From Burkholderiales bacterium (GTDB lineage Bacteria > Pseudomonadota > Gammaproteobacteria > Burkholderiales > Burkholderiaceae_C): DNA of 64,000 nt. Each line of letters opens with the position of its first letter. The stretch's first letter is position 1. The DNA is taken from positions 1 to 64,000 of the forward strand of contig JAGWTR010000009.1 in the NCBI GenBank assembly GCA_028868855.1. The letters run 5' to 3'. The position numbers and the translations under genes are program-made. The notes under the pieces are model-generated. The model was not told where the DNA came from. It was given only the letters and a program-made list of their open reading frames with translations, and searched no databases. Below are positions 1 to 10,206 of this stretch, in pieces.

Positions 1-1533
1 CACCCAGGTGCCGCTCTGTTCGTTGCCGGGGGCATGGCCGGTGTCGGCGCCTCCTGGCGTTTGCGGTGCAGTCAGCGCCCCAGCCAAGGGCGCGATGCCG
101 CGTTGCCAGCCAAACTGGATGCGGATGCGGTGGTTGCGGTCGGTACTCAGTGGCTCACCCTTTGCTGCCATGACGACTGCGGTTTGCGGGCCAGGAGCCG
201 TGGGCCCATTGCGTGGCTGTGGCGCCAGGCGGGCGGTGGCTGGTGCGGCCTGGAACCGGTTGCGGTAGCTGCCCTGCTCAATGTCCGTGCGTTGCAGGAT
301 CTGGGCGGCTTGGTGCCCTAGGTTGTTGGCCGCTTCGTGGCTGATGCTGACTGCGCAAAAGGCATTATCGGCATCCGCGCCCATACCCTGCGGGTACCGA
401 CTGTGTTCGGTGATCTGGAAGGTGATGCCAGGGCTCAAGGCGCGCACGGCGCTTTGGCCCGATGTCAGGACTTGGCCCAACTGGTGCGCGGCCATCATGG
501 CTTGGACACGGGCGTCTGCCGTTTTGCTGCTGGCAGGCTGGGCCGTGCCCACGCGGCCATCGGCAAAGCAGCGTTCGCCGTGGCCGCTGTAGTGCTCCAG
601 TGTGGGCACATTGCCCAGCGCGATGTCAGCGCGGCCCATCAGCGAGGTTTGTGCGCTCACGCCTGCCAGCTGGCGCTCATCCCAAGCCGCCAGGGTGACA
701 GTGTTGGTGCCCACTTGCTGCCCCGCGCTCCATGCGGTGATGGTGTCTTGTGCCAAGCCTGTGCTGAGGTTGAAGGCCTGCGCGATGGCAGCGGCCAAAC
801 CGCCCGGGCCAGCCCCTCGTATGTCAGGACGGCTGAAGCGCAACGCGCCCAGATCGGGCCGCTTGGCGTTGTGGTCAAAGATCACCAGGGTGTGTTTGGC
901 TGCCCGTGGTCCTGCGATGGCGCCTTGTGCATCCCCATCGTGATCAATGTGCCAACTCCACCCTTCACGCGCCATGAGCCGAGTCACGAAGGCCCAGTCG
1001 GCCTCACGGTGCTGTGTGGTGATCTCATGCACCGGGCCTGGATCAGCCACATCAAATTTGAAGCGGGCTTGCGGGTAGGCCGACAACACCGCGCTGACAA
1101 TGTCGGTGCTGGTGGCATCTTGGAAGATGCGTGTGTCGCGCCGCTGCTTGAGCCAGTGCGTGAAAGCGGCCAGTTGCAGGCGGTAGCTGCCCAAGCCGCC
1201 ATCGCTGCCCATCTGGCCTGCTTGCACCACATAGCCGTGCCAGTTGCGCCAAGTACTGTTCGCTTGCATCAGGCGCAAGGTGACTTGCTCGCCGATCAAG
1301 GACTTGAGTTCGAGGTGGGCGTTCGTGCTGAGGCAATCGACCTCAGCCCACATCGGTTCATCGGCATGCAGCCCTTCGGCCAATGTGAATCGCTCGACCA
1401 CCAGGATGCCCGATGGCAGCGCGGTTTCGATCTGGATGAGTCGGGTGCTTTGGCCAATGCTCAAGCTGGCCTTGAGACGGGACACCAGTTCGGCGCCCAG
1501 GCTGGAGAGGCCTCCAGGCAGAGGGACATTCAT
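1..1533 (-). CDS. vgrG: Type VI secretion spike protein VgrG, C-terminus cut by window edge
   Basis: Reading leftward from an ATG at 1533, the frame is open for 511 codons to base 1 with no stop, so the C-terminus lies outside the window. The N-terminus (MNVPLPGGLSSLGAELVSRL, then QIETALPSGILVVERFTLAE) and the later stretch LSTDRNHRIRIQFGWQRG match the gp27-like hub and the gp5/OB-fold entry (D-x-x-x-R-I-R-V-Q-F-x-W) of VgrG/Rhs-type spike proteins. VgrG trimers cap the Hcp tube of the type VI system and may carry an effector domain in the missing part. No hcp, tss or effector gene is visible here, so it could be an orphan vgrG. The opposite strand also carries a long open frame, which is its shadow. 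Confidence 0.85.
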   Translation of the reverse strand, partial: MNVPLPGGLSSLGAELVSRLKASLSIGQSTRLIQIETALPSGILVVERFTLAEGLHADEPMWAEVDCLSTNAHLELKSLIGEQVTLRLMQANSTWRNWHGYVVQAGQMGSDGGLGSYRLQLAAFTHWLKQRRDTRIFQDATSTDIVSAVLSAYPQARFKFDVADPGPVHEITTQHREADWAFVTRLMAREGWSWHIDHDGDAQGAIAGPRAAKHTLVIFDHNAKRPDLGALRFSRPDIRGAGPGGLAAAIAQAFNLSTGLAQDTITAWSAGQQVGTNTVTLAAWDERQLAGVSAQTSLMGRADIALGNVPTLEHYSGHGERCFADGRVGTAQPASSKTADARVQAMMAAHQLGQVLTSGQSAVRALSPGITFQITEHSRYPQGMGADADNAFCAVSISHEAANNLGHQAAQILQRTDIEQGSYRNRFQAAPATARLAPQPRNGPTAPGPQTAVVMAAKGEPLSTDRNHRIRIQFGWQRGIAPLAGALTAPQTPGGADTGHAPGNEQSGTWV

Positions 1534-1950
1534 GACGGGAAACTCACCTGAGGGGTTATTGGTATGTAGCCCCTCATGGACAACGACACAAAAGACCGAT
1601 TCGAGGCAAGCAGGATTTTAGGTTTGCCGCAGGGGACGACTGACGCATCTTTGGGGGGTGTGAGGACGCCAGGATTGAAACAGTCCGTAACAGCGAGTCT
1701 CGGAAGGTTTTTCTCACGATGGGACTCATTGAAATCCGACTCGAATTCCGCCATGAAAAAAACCCCAAGCGAATCAATCACTTGGGGTTTCGGCTTGGCG
1801 AGGGTGACATGCGAACCCCCTGGCCACTCAAGGCTTTGCGGGCAATTCGGTGATTTCGTACCCCCATACGAGCCCCCAACGCTCTGGGATGCCATGGAAC
1901 TCTACGAGTCCTCATGACCCATGCATTCAGGCTTCGCGGTCCGTCCGGAC
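1534..1950. other. Gene-poor stretch between vgrG and the island genes
   Basis: No convincing coding frame. It should contain the promoter of the leftward vgrG. It also holds a strong hairpin with a T-run on the minus strand (1754-1790) and a segment at 1796-1819 resembling the 3' end of tRNA-Ser (TGGCG, then AGGGTGACATGCGAACCC). A CGTACCCCC motif at about 1857 resembles the repeats upstream of the integrase start near 7588-7607. This could be a degenerate attachment site. Confidence 0.4.
1754..1790 (-). terminator. Intrinsic terminator, leftward
   Basis: A perfect 10-bp stem (AAACCCCAAG / CTTGGGGTTT) with an 11-nt loop is followed on the minus strand by a run of seven T. It lies 160 bp downstream of the frameshifted hypothetical gene and upstream of vgrG, so it would isolate vgrG from leftward readthrough. 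Confidence 0.6.
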
Positions 1951-2629
1951 TCACTTGTGCCGCCAGACTTCGATCAGCCGGTCGGCTTCATTGAGGTGCC
2001 TTTGCATGGCGTAGATCGCACCATTCAAGGCCACCACAATCAAATCGGCAGGATGCTCGATTGCGCCCGGGTTCTTCCAATCCGGACAAATCGCTTTGAG
2101 CGTTGCATCCAAGGTTGGCGCCATGTCTGTGTGCCGCTCGAACATCCAGAGCACCCGCATGGCGTCGGTCGCATACGTCCACGAACTCGTGCAGGCGCTT
2201 GCGGTGCACGGCCCGGCAGGCGACAGCAATCAGTAGATAGGCCAGGGCGCCGCCCAGCACTTCAGACGAACCTAGCCAGCCCATTGCCGCGCAGAGCCAG
2301 CCCACGATGATCCAGACCGCCAGGACGAGCATGTCTAGGCCTTTGGTGAGGAAGGGTGGATCTTGACGGACATAGTTCGCGCTGGCGCCCGTCGTCGCGT
2401 TGTACAGGCCCAGCACGGTCGCACCCGCCAGCACCAGCGTCACGCAGTGCGTCTTCCTGGCGGGCATCAGCTTGGTATGGATGACGAAACCACGTTCATC
2501 CTCATGGCTGGTGGCCAGCCACAGCTCGCGGCGCTCGTTGCACACTGGCCGCTCGTGCCAGTGCATGGGCTTGTTGGTGAACCGGTTCGATTGGATGATG
2601 GTACCGGTGACAGTCTTGATTCGCCACAT
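1951..2629 (-). pseudogene. Hypothetical membrane protein, frameshifted
   Basis: The start at 2629 is supported by GGAGGG six bases upstream. The first frame encodes a soluble N-terminus (MWRIKTVTGTII...) and two or three hydrophobic segments (VTLVLAGATVLGLY; MLVLAVWIIVGWLCAAMGWL; LGGALAYLLIAVA), then loses protein-like character after HRKRLHEFVD near 2180. A second frame resumes with TYATDAMRVLWMFERH and ends in plausible sequence (CPDWKNPGAIEHPADLIVVA...) with a stop at 1951. The simplest reading is one gene broken by a +1 or -2 frameshift at about 2165-2185. Two genuinely overlapping genes or a sequencing error are alternatives. The family is not recognised. It lies downstream of the methyltransferase on the same strand. 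Confidence 0.55.
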
Positions 2630-2750
2630 GATTGCCCTCCGTTGATGGGATGGCATCAGATTCACATGCAGCCAATAGACTTCAAGTGCAGCCCACACGA
2701 GGCCGCGCATCGACTCGCCATCACCGACTAGCCACAGCCCTGCCGACCTT

Positions 2751-4022
2751 TCAAGCAGGAATCAAGATTTGCTGAACAGGAATCGCCATCTTCCGCTTGC
2801 TCTTTGGTTTCGTCACGCCATCGTCAACGGCGGCGAGCAGTGCTTGCGTCAAGGACCCAAGCGCATAGCCCAGCAATGGCGGAACGGCATTGCCTATCTG
2901 CTTCAGTTGCTGCCACTCACTGCTTTTGAAAATGAAGCCGTCATGAAACGATTGCAGCCGTGCGGCTTCGCGGACTGTGATCCATCTGTTGAGACGTGGG
3001 TGCACCCACTCGCTCAAATCGCGGTGCATCTGAGCAAGGATGGTGTACGACGGCAAATCCGGATGCAGCCGCCGCCATTTTTCCGGCCTCGCACCGTTCC
3101 AAATGTGCTTCGGCAAGCTGTCCGCCTTCTTGCCTGGCTCAAGCATTGAAATCAGATTGGCCCGCCGCGCTTGAATTTCCTTGGTGTGGTGGTTGTGCAG
3201 CGTCAAACGCGCGGAGCCAATACCGCTTTTCCGTTTGTCGGCTTTGGAATAGTGCACGCCGTCGTAGTCGAGCCGCATGTCTTTCTGGAACCACGAGGGC
3301 GCTTTGGTTCTGCCGTAAGGCAGCGTCTCGCCGCTGGGCACCACGCCATCAGGCAAATCGTCGATTGCTTCAGCAACCGTGACAGGCCTATCAACCTTGA
3401 GCCCCTCAAGGATCGCAGAGGCATACGTCGCTAGGTCGTGCTCGAAGCCAAGGTCGTCACGCGTACCCACAAAAATGATGCGCTGCCGAGCTTGCGGCAC
3501 ACCGAAATCATCGGCGGTCACGCGGAGCATCACCGTGTTGCTGTAGCCCATGGAAGCGAAGTGCTTGAGGATCAAGTGCTTGAAATGCCCTTTGTTCATC
3601 AAGGCAAGATTCGGTACGTTCTCCATCAAAAAAACACGGGGCCGAACATCGCTCACGATCCGCGCGTACTGCTGGTACAGCTCGTTGCGCTCATCATCCG
3701 GGTTACGCTGGCCAATCTGGCTGAATCCCTGACATGGTGGCCCACCAAAAACAACATCCACGTCATCAAGGCCATACGTCTGCACGTGATTGCTTCCCGC
3801 CTTAAGGAAGTCATGCACGTCACCCTCGAACAAAGGTGTCTGGGGGAAGTTGTAGCGATACGTTTCGCACGCGAACTTGTCCAATTCGACTGCTACGTTG
3901 ATGTGAAAACCAGCCGTTTTCATTCCCTCACAGAACCCCCCGCACCCTGAGAATAAAGACAGTGCTGTATAGGGTTGCTTTGTACTGGATACCACCGGCG
4001 GATGTGTGTGACTCTTAGGCAT
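2751..4022 (-). CDS. DNA (cytosine-5-)-methyltransferase of a type II R-M system
   Basis: This 423-residue enzyme transfers methyl from S-adenosylmethionine to C5 of cytosine to protect host sites. All main C5-methylase motifs are present in order: motif I LFSGCGGF at about 23-30, motif IV PPCQGFS with the catalytic Cys97, motif VI ENV at 134-136, motif VIII QARQRIIFVG at 177-186, and motif X GNAVPP at 377-382. The variable recognition region lies between motifs VIII and X. It is divergent from the controller and endonuclease genes. Because the endonuclease looks like a NgoMIV-type enzyme, the methylase probably recognises a site containing CCGG, perhaps GCCGGC, which is inference. A -10 element only six bases before the ATG suggests a leaderless mRNA. 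Confidence 0.93.
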   Translation of the reverse strand: MPKSHTHPPVVSSTKQPYTALSLFSGCGGFCEGMKTAGFHINVAVELDKFACETYRYNFPQTPLFEGDVHDFLKAGSNHVQTYGLDDVDVVFGGPPCQGFSQIGQRNPDDERNELYQQYARIVSDVRPRVFLMENVPNLALMNKGHFKHLILKHFASMGYSNTVMLRVTADDFGVPQARQRIIFVGTRDDLGFEHDLATYASAILEGLKVDRPVTVAEAIDDLPDGVVPSGETLPYGRTKAPSWFQKDMRLDYDGVHYSKADKRKSGIGSARLTLHNHHTKEIQARRANLISMLEPGKKADSLPKHIWNGARPEKWRRLHPDLPSYTILAQMHRDLSEWVHPRLNRWITVREAARLQSFHDGFIFKSSEWQQLKQIGNAVPPLLGYALGSLTQALLAAVDDGVTKPKSKRKMAIPVQQILIPA

Positions 4023-4028
4023 CGCGCG

Positions 4029-4057
4029 ATTCTAAGTGTGACGTAGATCAGCGTCAA
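4029..4057 (-). promoter_or_regulatory. Sigma-70 promoter of the methyltransferase
   Basis: Read on the minus strand, TTGACG (4057-4052) is followed after exactly 17 bp by TAGAAT (4034-4029). The start codon begins at 4022, six bases after the -10, where transcription should initiate. The transcript would therefore be leaderless or nearly so, a recurrent arrangement in phage and R-M genes. Confidence 0.65.
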
Positions 4058-4092
4058 ACGTATCCGTCAAGCAACATTGCACACGCACATGT

Positions 4093-4118
4093 GACTCATA
4101 GTCCGTGGACCGATAGTC
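4093..4118 (+). promoter_or_regulatory. C-box operator of the R-M controller protein
   Basis: GACTCATAGTC (4093-4103), CGTG (4104-4107), then GACCGATAGTC (4108-4118): two GACT-N3-AGTC-type half-site pairs separated by the CGTG spacer typical of C-protein operators. Only the second box deviates, with GACC for GACT. It ends 23 bp before the GTG of the controller, the usual position for C-protein autoregulation: activation at low occupancy of the first box, repression when both are filled. This delays the endonuclease relative to the methylase. Confidence 0.75.
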
Positions 4119-4141
4119 ATCACCACAAATAACCTTCGAGG

Positions 4142-4378
4142 GTGAATTTAGCCGATCAATTTGGTCCCGCCGTGCGAAAACATCGCGAGGTGCTCCGTCT
4201 GAGCCAGGAAGATCTAGCCGACCGTGCAGGGTTAGATCGGACCTACCTCAGCGGGGTCGAACGCGGCGTCCGCAATCCAACCATCGAAGTGATGCAGAAA
4301 ATTGCCACTGGACTTGGCTCGGACCTTGACGTGCTGTTCGCCACTGCCCGCGAACTTGCCGCCAAGAAAGAAGCCTGA
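4142..4378 (+). CDS. XRE-family controller (C) protein of the R-M system
   Basis: A 78-residue protein that is almost entirely one helix-turn-helix domain. LRLSQEDLADRAGLDRTYLS and GVERGVRNPTIEVMQKIA are diagnostic of C proteins and related XRE regulators, and the length matches C proteins such as C.PvuII or C.AhdI (about 75-85 residues). It starts with GTG and has a C-box 23 bp upstream. Its TGA overlaps the ATG of the endonuclease gene by one base, so the two are translationally coupled. It should act as a dimer that first activates and then represses its own promoter. The GAGG so close to the GTG is not a well-spaced ribosome site, consistent with a leaderless message. Confidence 0.85.
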   Translation: MNLADQFGPAVRKHREVLRLSQEDLADRAGLDRTYLSGVERGVRNPTIEVMQKIATGLGSDLDVLFATARELAAKKEA

Positions 4379-5307
4379 TGCCGTTCAGCTTCGACCATGC
4401 CGTTGTCTGCCTCCACTGTCCATATGGCCGATGCTCCGAGGACCGCCGCATCGACCGTGTGCGTGGCCGCGATACGTTGTTTAGGTTCAAGCAGCGTGCG
4501 TCGATGCATTGCACCTTCGACGGCTTCATGCCTGGTACTGACAACGATCCGGACCGAACTCGAACGTACGACACGTATCTCAACCAGTTCCGGTCGAATG
4601 CCCTGACTGCTGGTACCGCACTATTCGGCACGGCCTTTGATGTGAAAAGCTCAGCGATCGCCAAAGTCGAGGGCGATGTGTTCGAGCTACTTGAAGCTGG
4701 CGCGTTGTGGGCTGCGGCATCCGCATGGAATAACTTCATGGATACCGGCAACTGGGCCTCGGAGGCATTCACCTGCCCACCCGGAGCGGTCGCTACACCA
4801 ACGCGCAAGATCGCCATCGTCAAGCTGCCACGCGGCTATGACGCCACGCGCCTATTCAAGCCTGAGATCCGAGCCACGATTCAGGCTCATGAAAGTGCCC
4901 TGCGCCTTCGCGGAATGGAGCTGGGCCTGTCATCGCCCGACATTGTTGGCGTCCGGCTCCCGTACCCGTTGCCGCCGAGCCTATCCATGTTCATGTCTCC
5001 GGTTGCCGACCTAACCCAGCCGAACTTGGACCTTCTCGAAGGCGCGCACCGATTGCTTGAAGACAAGATCGACGCGACAGGCTTCTTGCTGGCCATTGCC
5101 GTCAAGCGGACGACCCGAAGCGACCGGCTATATCAGCCCTTGTTCGAGTCCAACATACTGAAGTACCTCATTGAGTTCGTATTGCGCGGGGCGGCGTTCC
5201 GCTTCTATGCCCATCTCGGCTCATTTGAGGGCGCCGATGTGGTCGGGCGTTACCGCGCGGCATCGCTCATCTCACTCATCCGTGGCGGCACACCGGGTCC
5301 CTTGTAG
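4378..5307 (+). CDS. Type II restriction endonuclease, NgoMIV/Cfr10I (CCGG) family
   Basis: A 309-residue protein recognised by its active-site layout. Pro187-Asp188 is followed by Lys243, with Arg247-Ser248-Asp249-Arg250 at +4 to +7 and Glu257 at +14. This reproduces the K-x3-R-S-D-R-x6-E spacing of NgoMIV, Cfr10I and Bse634I, where Asp, Lys and Glu bind Mg2+ and the R-S-D-R element reads CCGG. The acidic stretch EGDVFE at about 98-103 may supply the additional conserved Glu of the family. The usual Ser two residues before the Lys is Ala241. Context (coupled C protein, divergent C5 methylase) supports a restriction role. The predicted target contains CCGG, with GCCGGC most likely by analogy. 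It cleaves unmethylated foreign DNA, probably as a tetramer. Confidence 0.8.
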   Translation: MPFSFDHAVVCLHCPYGRCSEDRRIDRVRGRDTLFRFKQRASMHCTFDGFMPGTDNDPDRTRTYDTYLNQFRSNALTAGTALFGTAFDVKSSAIAKVEGDVFELLEAGALWAAASAWNNFMDTGNWASEAFTCPPGAVATPTRKIAIVKLPRGYDATRLFKPEIRATIQAHESALRLRGMELGLSSPDIVGVRLPYPLPPSLSMFMSPVADLTQPNLDLLEGAHRLLEDKIDATGFLLAIAVKRTTRSDRLYQPLFESNILKYLIEFVLRGAAFRFYAHLGSFEGADVVGRYRAASLISLIRGGTPGPL

Positions 5308-5442
5308 TCCCCATCGCGCTGCGGCGTGAGGGGCGGACAGAAACACTTACCAGACCTCTTCACACCACACACAAGTCCGCGCTTTCACCGACACCGAAGC
5401 CCGGCAAGCGGATCGATGAACAGTCTTTGAAAGGCCTTGGCC

Positions 5443-6309
5443 ATGCGCACCCTGAACCGCGATTTCAAGCTCATGTGCCAGCGCAACCGCGATGGCTCCT
5501 TCGCCACGCAGCACGACCGCGAACGGCTGCTGACCATGGTGGCAAACCAGCTTCACGAAGATGGCTTTAAGAACCTACGGGCGCAGGGCATCCGCACCAA
5601 GCACATTGAGCATTTGGTGAGTCGTTGGCAAGCCGAAGGCGCGAGCACCGGCACGATGAAGAACCGCATGTCGGCGCTGCGCTGGATGGCCGAGAAGATC
5701 GGAAAAGAAAACATCGTGGCCCGTGACAACGCGGCCTATGGCATTGCTGATCGGCGTTTCGTGACTAATCAGTCCAAGGCGAAAGAGCTGGACCATGGCA
5801 AGCTGGGCAAGGTGTCAGATCCATACACGGCAATGTCATTGCGGCTTCAAGAGGCCTTTGGCCTGCGCCGCGAGGAAAGCATCAAGATCCAGCCACGATG
5901 GGCTGACCGTGGCGACATGCTCGTGCTCAAGTCCACATGGACCAAGGGCGGCAAGGAGCGGGAGATCCCGATCCTCAATGAGACACAGCGAGAGCTGCTG
6001 AACCAGGCCAAGGCCCTGGCTGACAAGGGCAGCTTGATTCCGGTCGAGATGACTTACAAAGACCAGCTCAATCGTTTCAAGGCCCAAACGGCCTTTGCTG
6101 GAATCGACCGTGTCCACGGCTTTCGCCATGCGTATGCACAGGCACGATACGCCGAGTTGACTGGCTGGAAGGCACCGACTGCTGGTGGGCCGACATCCAA
6201 GCAACTGAGCCCTGAACAAAAGGCCATCGACAGGCAAGCCAGACTCACCATCTCACATGAGCTTGGGCACGAGAGGGAGCAAATAACGGCGGTTTACCTG
6301 GGACGCTGA
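5443..6309 (+). CDS. Tyrosine recombinase, integrase-domain protein of mobile islands
   Basis: A 288-residue site-specific recombinase. The ATG at 5443 has AAAGG upstream; a TTG at 5437 is the alternative. An N-terminal SAM-like core-binding half (about 1-115) is followed by a catalytic half with all expected residues: Arg in FGLRREESI, Lys in TKGGKERE, H-x-x-R in HGFRHAYAQARY, His in SHELGHER, and the nucleophilic Tyr in AVYLGR at the very C-terminus. It resembles the short phage-integrase_N plus integrase_1 proteins found in integrative elements rather than XerC/D. It lies 135 bp downstream of the endonuclease and ends 15 bp from the convergent P4-type integrase. It may be a leftover from an older insertion or a second mobility gene. 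Confidence 0.8.
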   Translation: MRTLNRDFKLMCQRNRDGSFATQHDRERLLTMVANQLHEDGFKNLRAQGIRTKHIEHLVSRWQAEGASTGTMKNRMSALRWMAEKIGKENIVARDNAAYGIADRRFVTNQSKAKELDHGKLGKVSDPYTAMSLRLQEAFGLRREESIKIQPRWADRGDMLVLKSTWTKGGKEREIPILNETQRELLNQAKALADKGSLIPVEMTYKDQLNRFKAQTAFAGIDRVHGFRHAYAQARYAELTGWKAPTAGGPTSKQLSPEQKAIDRQARLTISHELGHEREQITAVYLGR

Positions 6310-6324
6310 GGCATGGCCGCGCCT

Positions 6325-7572
6325 CTACGCCGCCGCACGGGCACCTTTGAGCGGCAGCACCTTGGCGCCTGCAAGCATCACATCCAACTTGTCGGCCCAG
6401 ACCTGCATCATCTCGGCCCGACGCTCCAGGTGAACACCGCGCAGATAGGCTGCATCGGTCAGGTTGTCTTTGGCGTGCGAAAGCTGCGTCTTGATGATCT
6501 CGATGGGGTAGCCCATTTCCTCCAAGCCCGTGGACACAGCGGCCCGCAGGCCGTGGCCGGTCAGCTTCCCGCCATACCCCATCTTCTTGAGAGCTTGCAA
6601 GACGATGTTTTCGCTGGCCATGGACTGGTTCATGGGCGAAGGGAACATGTAGCGCGACTCGGCATTGAGCGTCTTCAACTCCTTCAGCACCGCCACCGCC
6701 TGGTGGGGCAACGGCACGACGTGTACCCGGCGCTTCTTCATCCGCTCGGCAGGGATGCGCCACACCCCGGCGTCCAGATCGAATTCATCCGGCGTCGCGC
6801 CACGAACCTCGCCCGTGCGACTGCCCGTCCACAGAATCATGCGGATGATGCCCAGGGTGTTGGGGTGGCCTGCATAGCCCTCCAGCGCATTCAAAAAGGC
6901 AGGCAAGCCCTTCGGGCCAATGCTGGCGAAATGTTCGCGTGTAGGCGCAGCAAAGGCGCCCTGTGTGTCACGGATCGGGTTGTCGGTGCGTCGGCCTGTC
7001 TGCACTGCATAGGTCAAGACAGCGCCGACACGCTGGCGTACCCGTCGCAGTGTCTCCAACTTGTTGGCAGCCTCCAATGGCTCCAGCACACGCATGATGT
7101 CTTGCGCAGTCAGACTGGCCACAGCCCTCGTTCCGATCTTGGGCAACACGTAGTCCCGAAAGCTCTGGCGATTCTGCTCAAGGTGCGCTTCGGTCCATTT
7201 CTTGGACTTCTTGCCCAGCCATTCTTCAGCGATCACCGCAAAGGTTTGCTGCGTGGCATTGACGCGTGTGGCCTTCTGTTCGCGGCCATGCTGCACTGGG
7301 TCGATGCCTTCTCTCACCAGATTTCGGGCGTCTCCGGCCTTCTGCCGCGCTCGGGCCAGGGGAACATCGGGGTATTCGCCCAGGGCCAGCAGGCGCTCGC
7401 GGCCCGCGATGTAGTACTTCAGGCGCCAATGCTTCATCCCGTTGGCCCGCACCAGCAAGTACAGGCCTCGGCCATCATGCAATTTGCGGTCGATGGGCAC
7501 GCCATCTCGTACAGCAGGCTTGGCGCCGCGTACCGCCACATCCGTCAGGGCGTCGATGAGCTTTTTGGGCAT
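6325..7572 (-). CDS. P4-type tyrosine integrase at tRNA-Ser
   Basis: 415 residues from the ATG at 7572, which has GGGAGG eight bases upstream. An ATG at 7611 would add 13 residues and lacks a comparable site. The N-terminus (KLHDGRGLYLLVRANGMKHW, then RLLALGEYPDVPLARARQ) is the arm-binding DUF4102 domain of P4-like integrases. A SAM-like core-binding domain follows, then the catalytic domain with Arg in WTGSRTGEVRG, H-x-x-R in HGLRAAVSTG, His in LSHAKDN and Tyr in DAAYLRG. It recombines the element into the 3' end of a tRNA gene. Its start lies 150 bp from tRNA-Ser(CGA), in the canonical orientation. The GTACCCC repeats just upstream (about 7588-7607) are candidate arm-type sites. Confidence 0.93.
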   Translation of the reverse strand: MPKKLIDALTDVAVRGAKPAVRDGVPIDRKLHDGRGLYLLVRANGMKHWRLKYYIAGRERLLALGEYPDVPLARARQKAGDARNLVREGIDPVQHGREQKATRVNATQQTFAVIAEEWLGKKSKKWTEAHLEQNRQSFRDYVLPKIGTRAVASLTAQDIMRVLEPLEAANKLETLRRVRQRVGAVLTYAVQTGRRTDNPIRDTQGAFAAPTREHFASIGPKGLPAFLNALEGYAGHPNTLGIIRMILWTGSRTGEVRGATPDEFDLDAGVWRIPAERMKKRRVHVVPLPHQAVAVLKELKTLNAESRYMFPSPMNQSMASENIVLQALKKMGYGGKLTGHGLRAAVSTGLEEMGYPIEIIKTQLSHAKDNLTDAAYLRGVHLERRAEMMQVWADKLDVMLAGAKVLPLKGARAAA

Positions 7573-7656
7573 GGAACCTCCCGGAATCCGTACCCCTAAA
7601 CGTACCCCCACCGAACGGGGCTGTCAAGAAACCCCGTGAGACGTCCAGAAGCGCAA

Positions 7657-7688
7657 AACCCGCATGAACACTGGGTTTCATGCGGGTT
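7657..7688 (-). terminator. Hairpin terminator downstream of tRNA-Ser
   Basis: A perfect 12-bp inverted repeat (AACCCGCATGAA / TTCATGCGGGTT) with an 8-nt loop begins 35 bp after the tRNA 3' end. On the minus strand it is followed by TTTTGCG, a short T-run. It would end the tRNA transcript and shield the integrase region. Confidence 0.6.
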
Positions 7689-7720
7689 CTGAGACTTACT
7701 GAGACGTTGTGAAACGTCAT

Positions 7721-7810
<90 letters not shown>

Positions 7811-7883
7811 TGATTCGGGGCTCGCTGGGGTCAACAGCGTCCAGCCAATGCTGGAAAGCCAAAAATTATAGCATCAGCGCGGA

Positions 7884-10189
<2,306 letters not shown>

Positions 10190-10206
10190 GGTCGGGCCCG
10201 GGCTGG

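Noticed and set aside
337..1551. 404-codon plus-strand open frame over vgrG
   Set aside because: It is exactly codon-aligned antisense to the VgrG frame, which has clear family motifs. The plus product has none.
1576..1917. 113-codon plus-strand frame between vgrG and the island
   Set aside because: No RBS, no recognisable motif, and it crosses a strong terminator hairpin and the tRNA-like segment.
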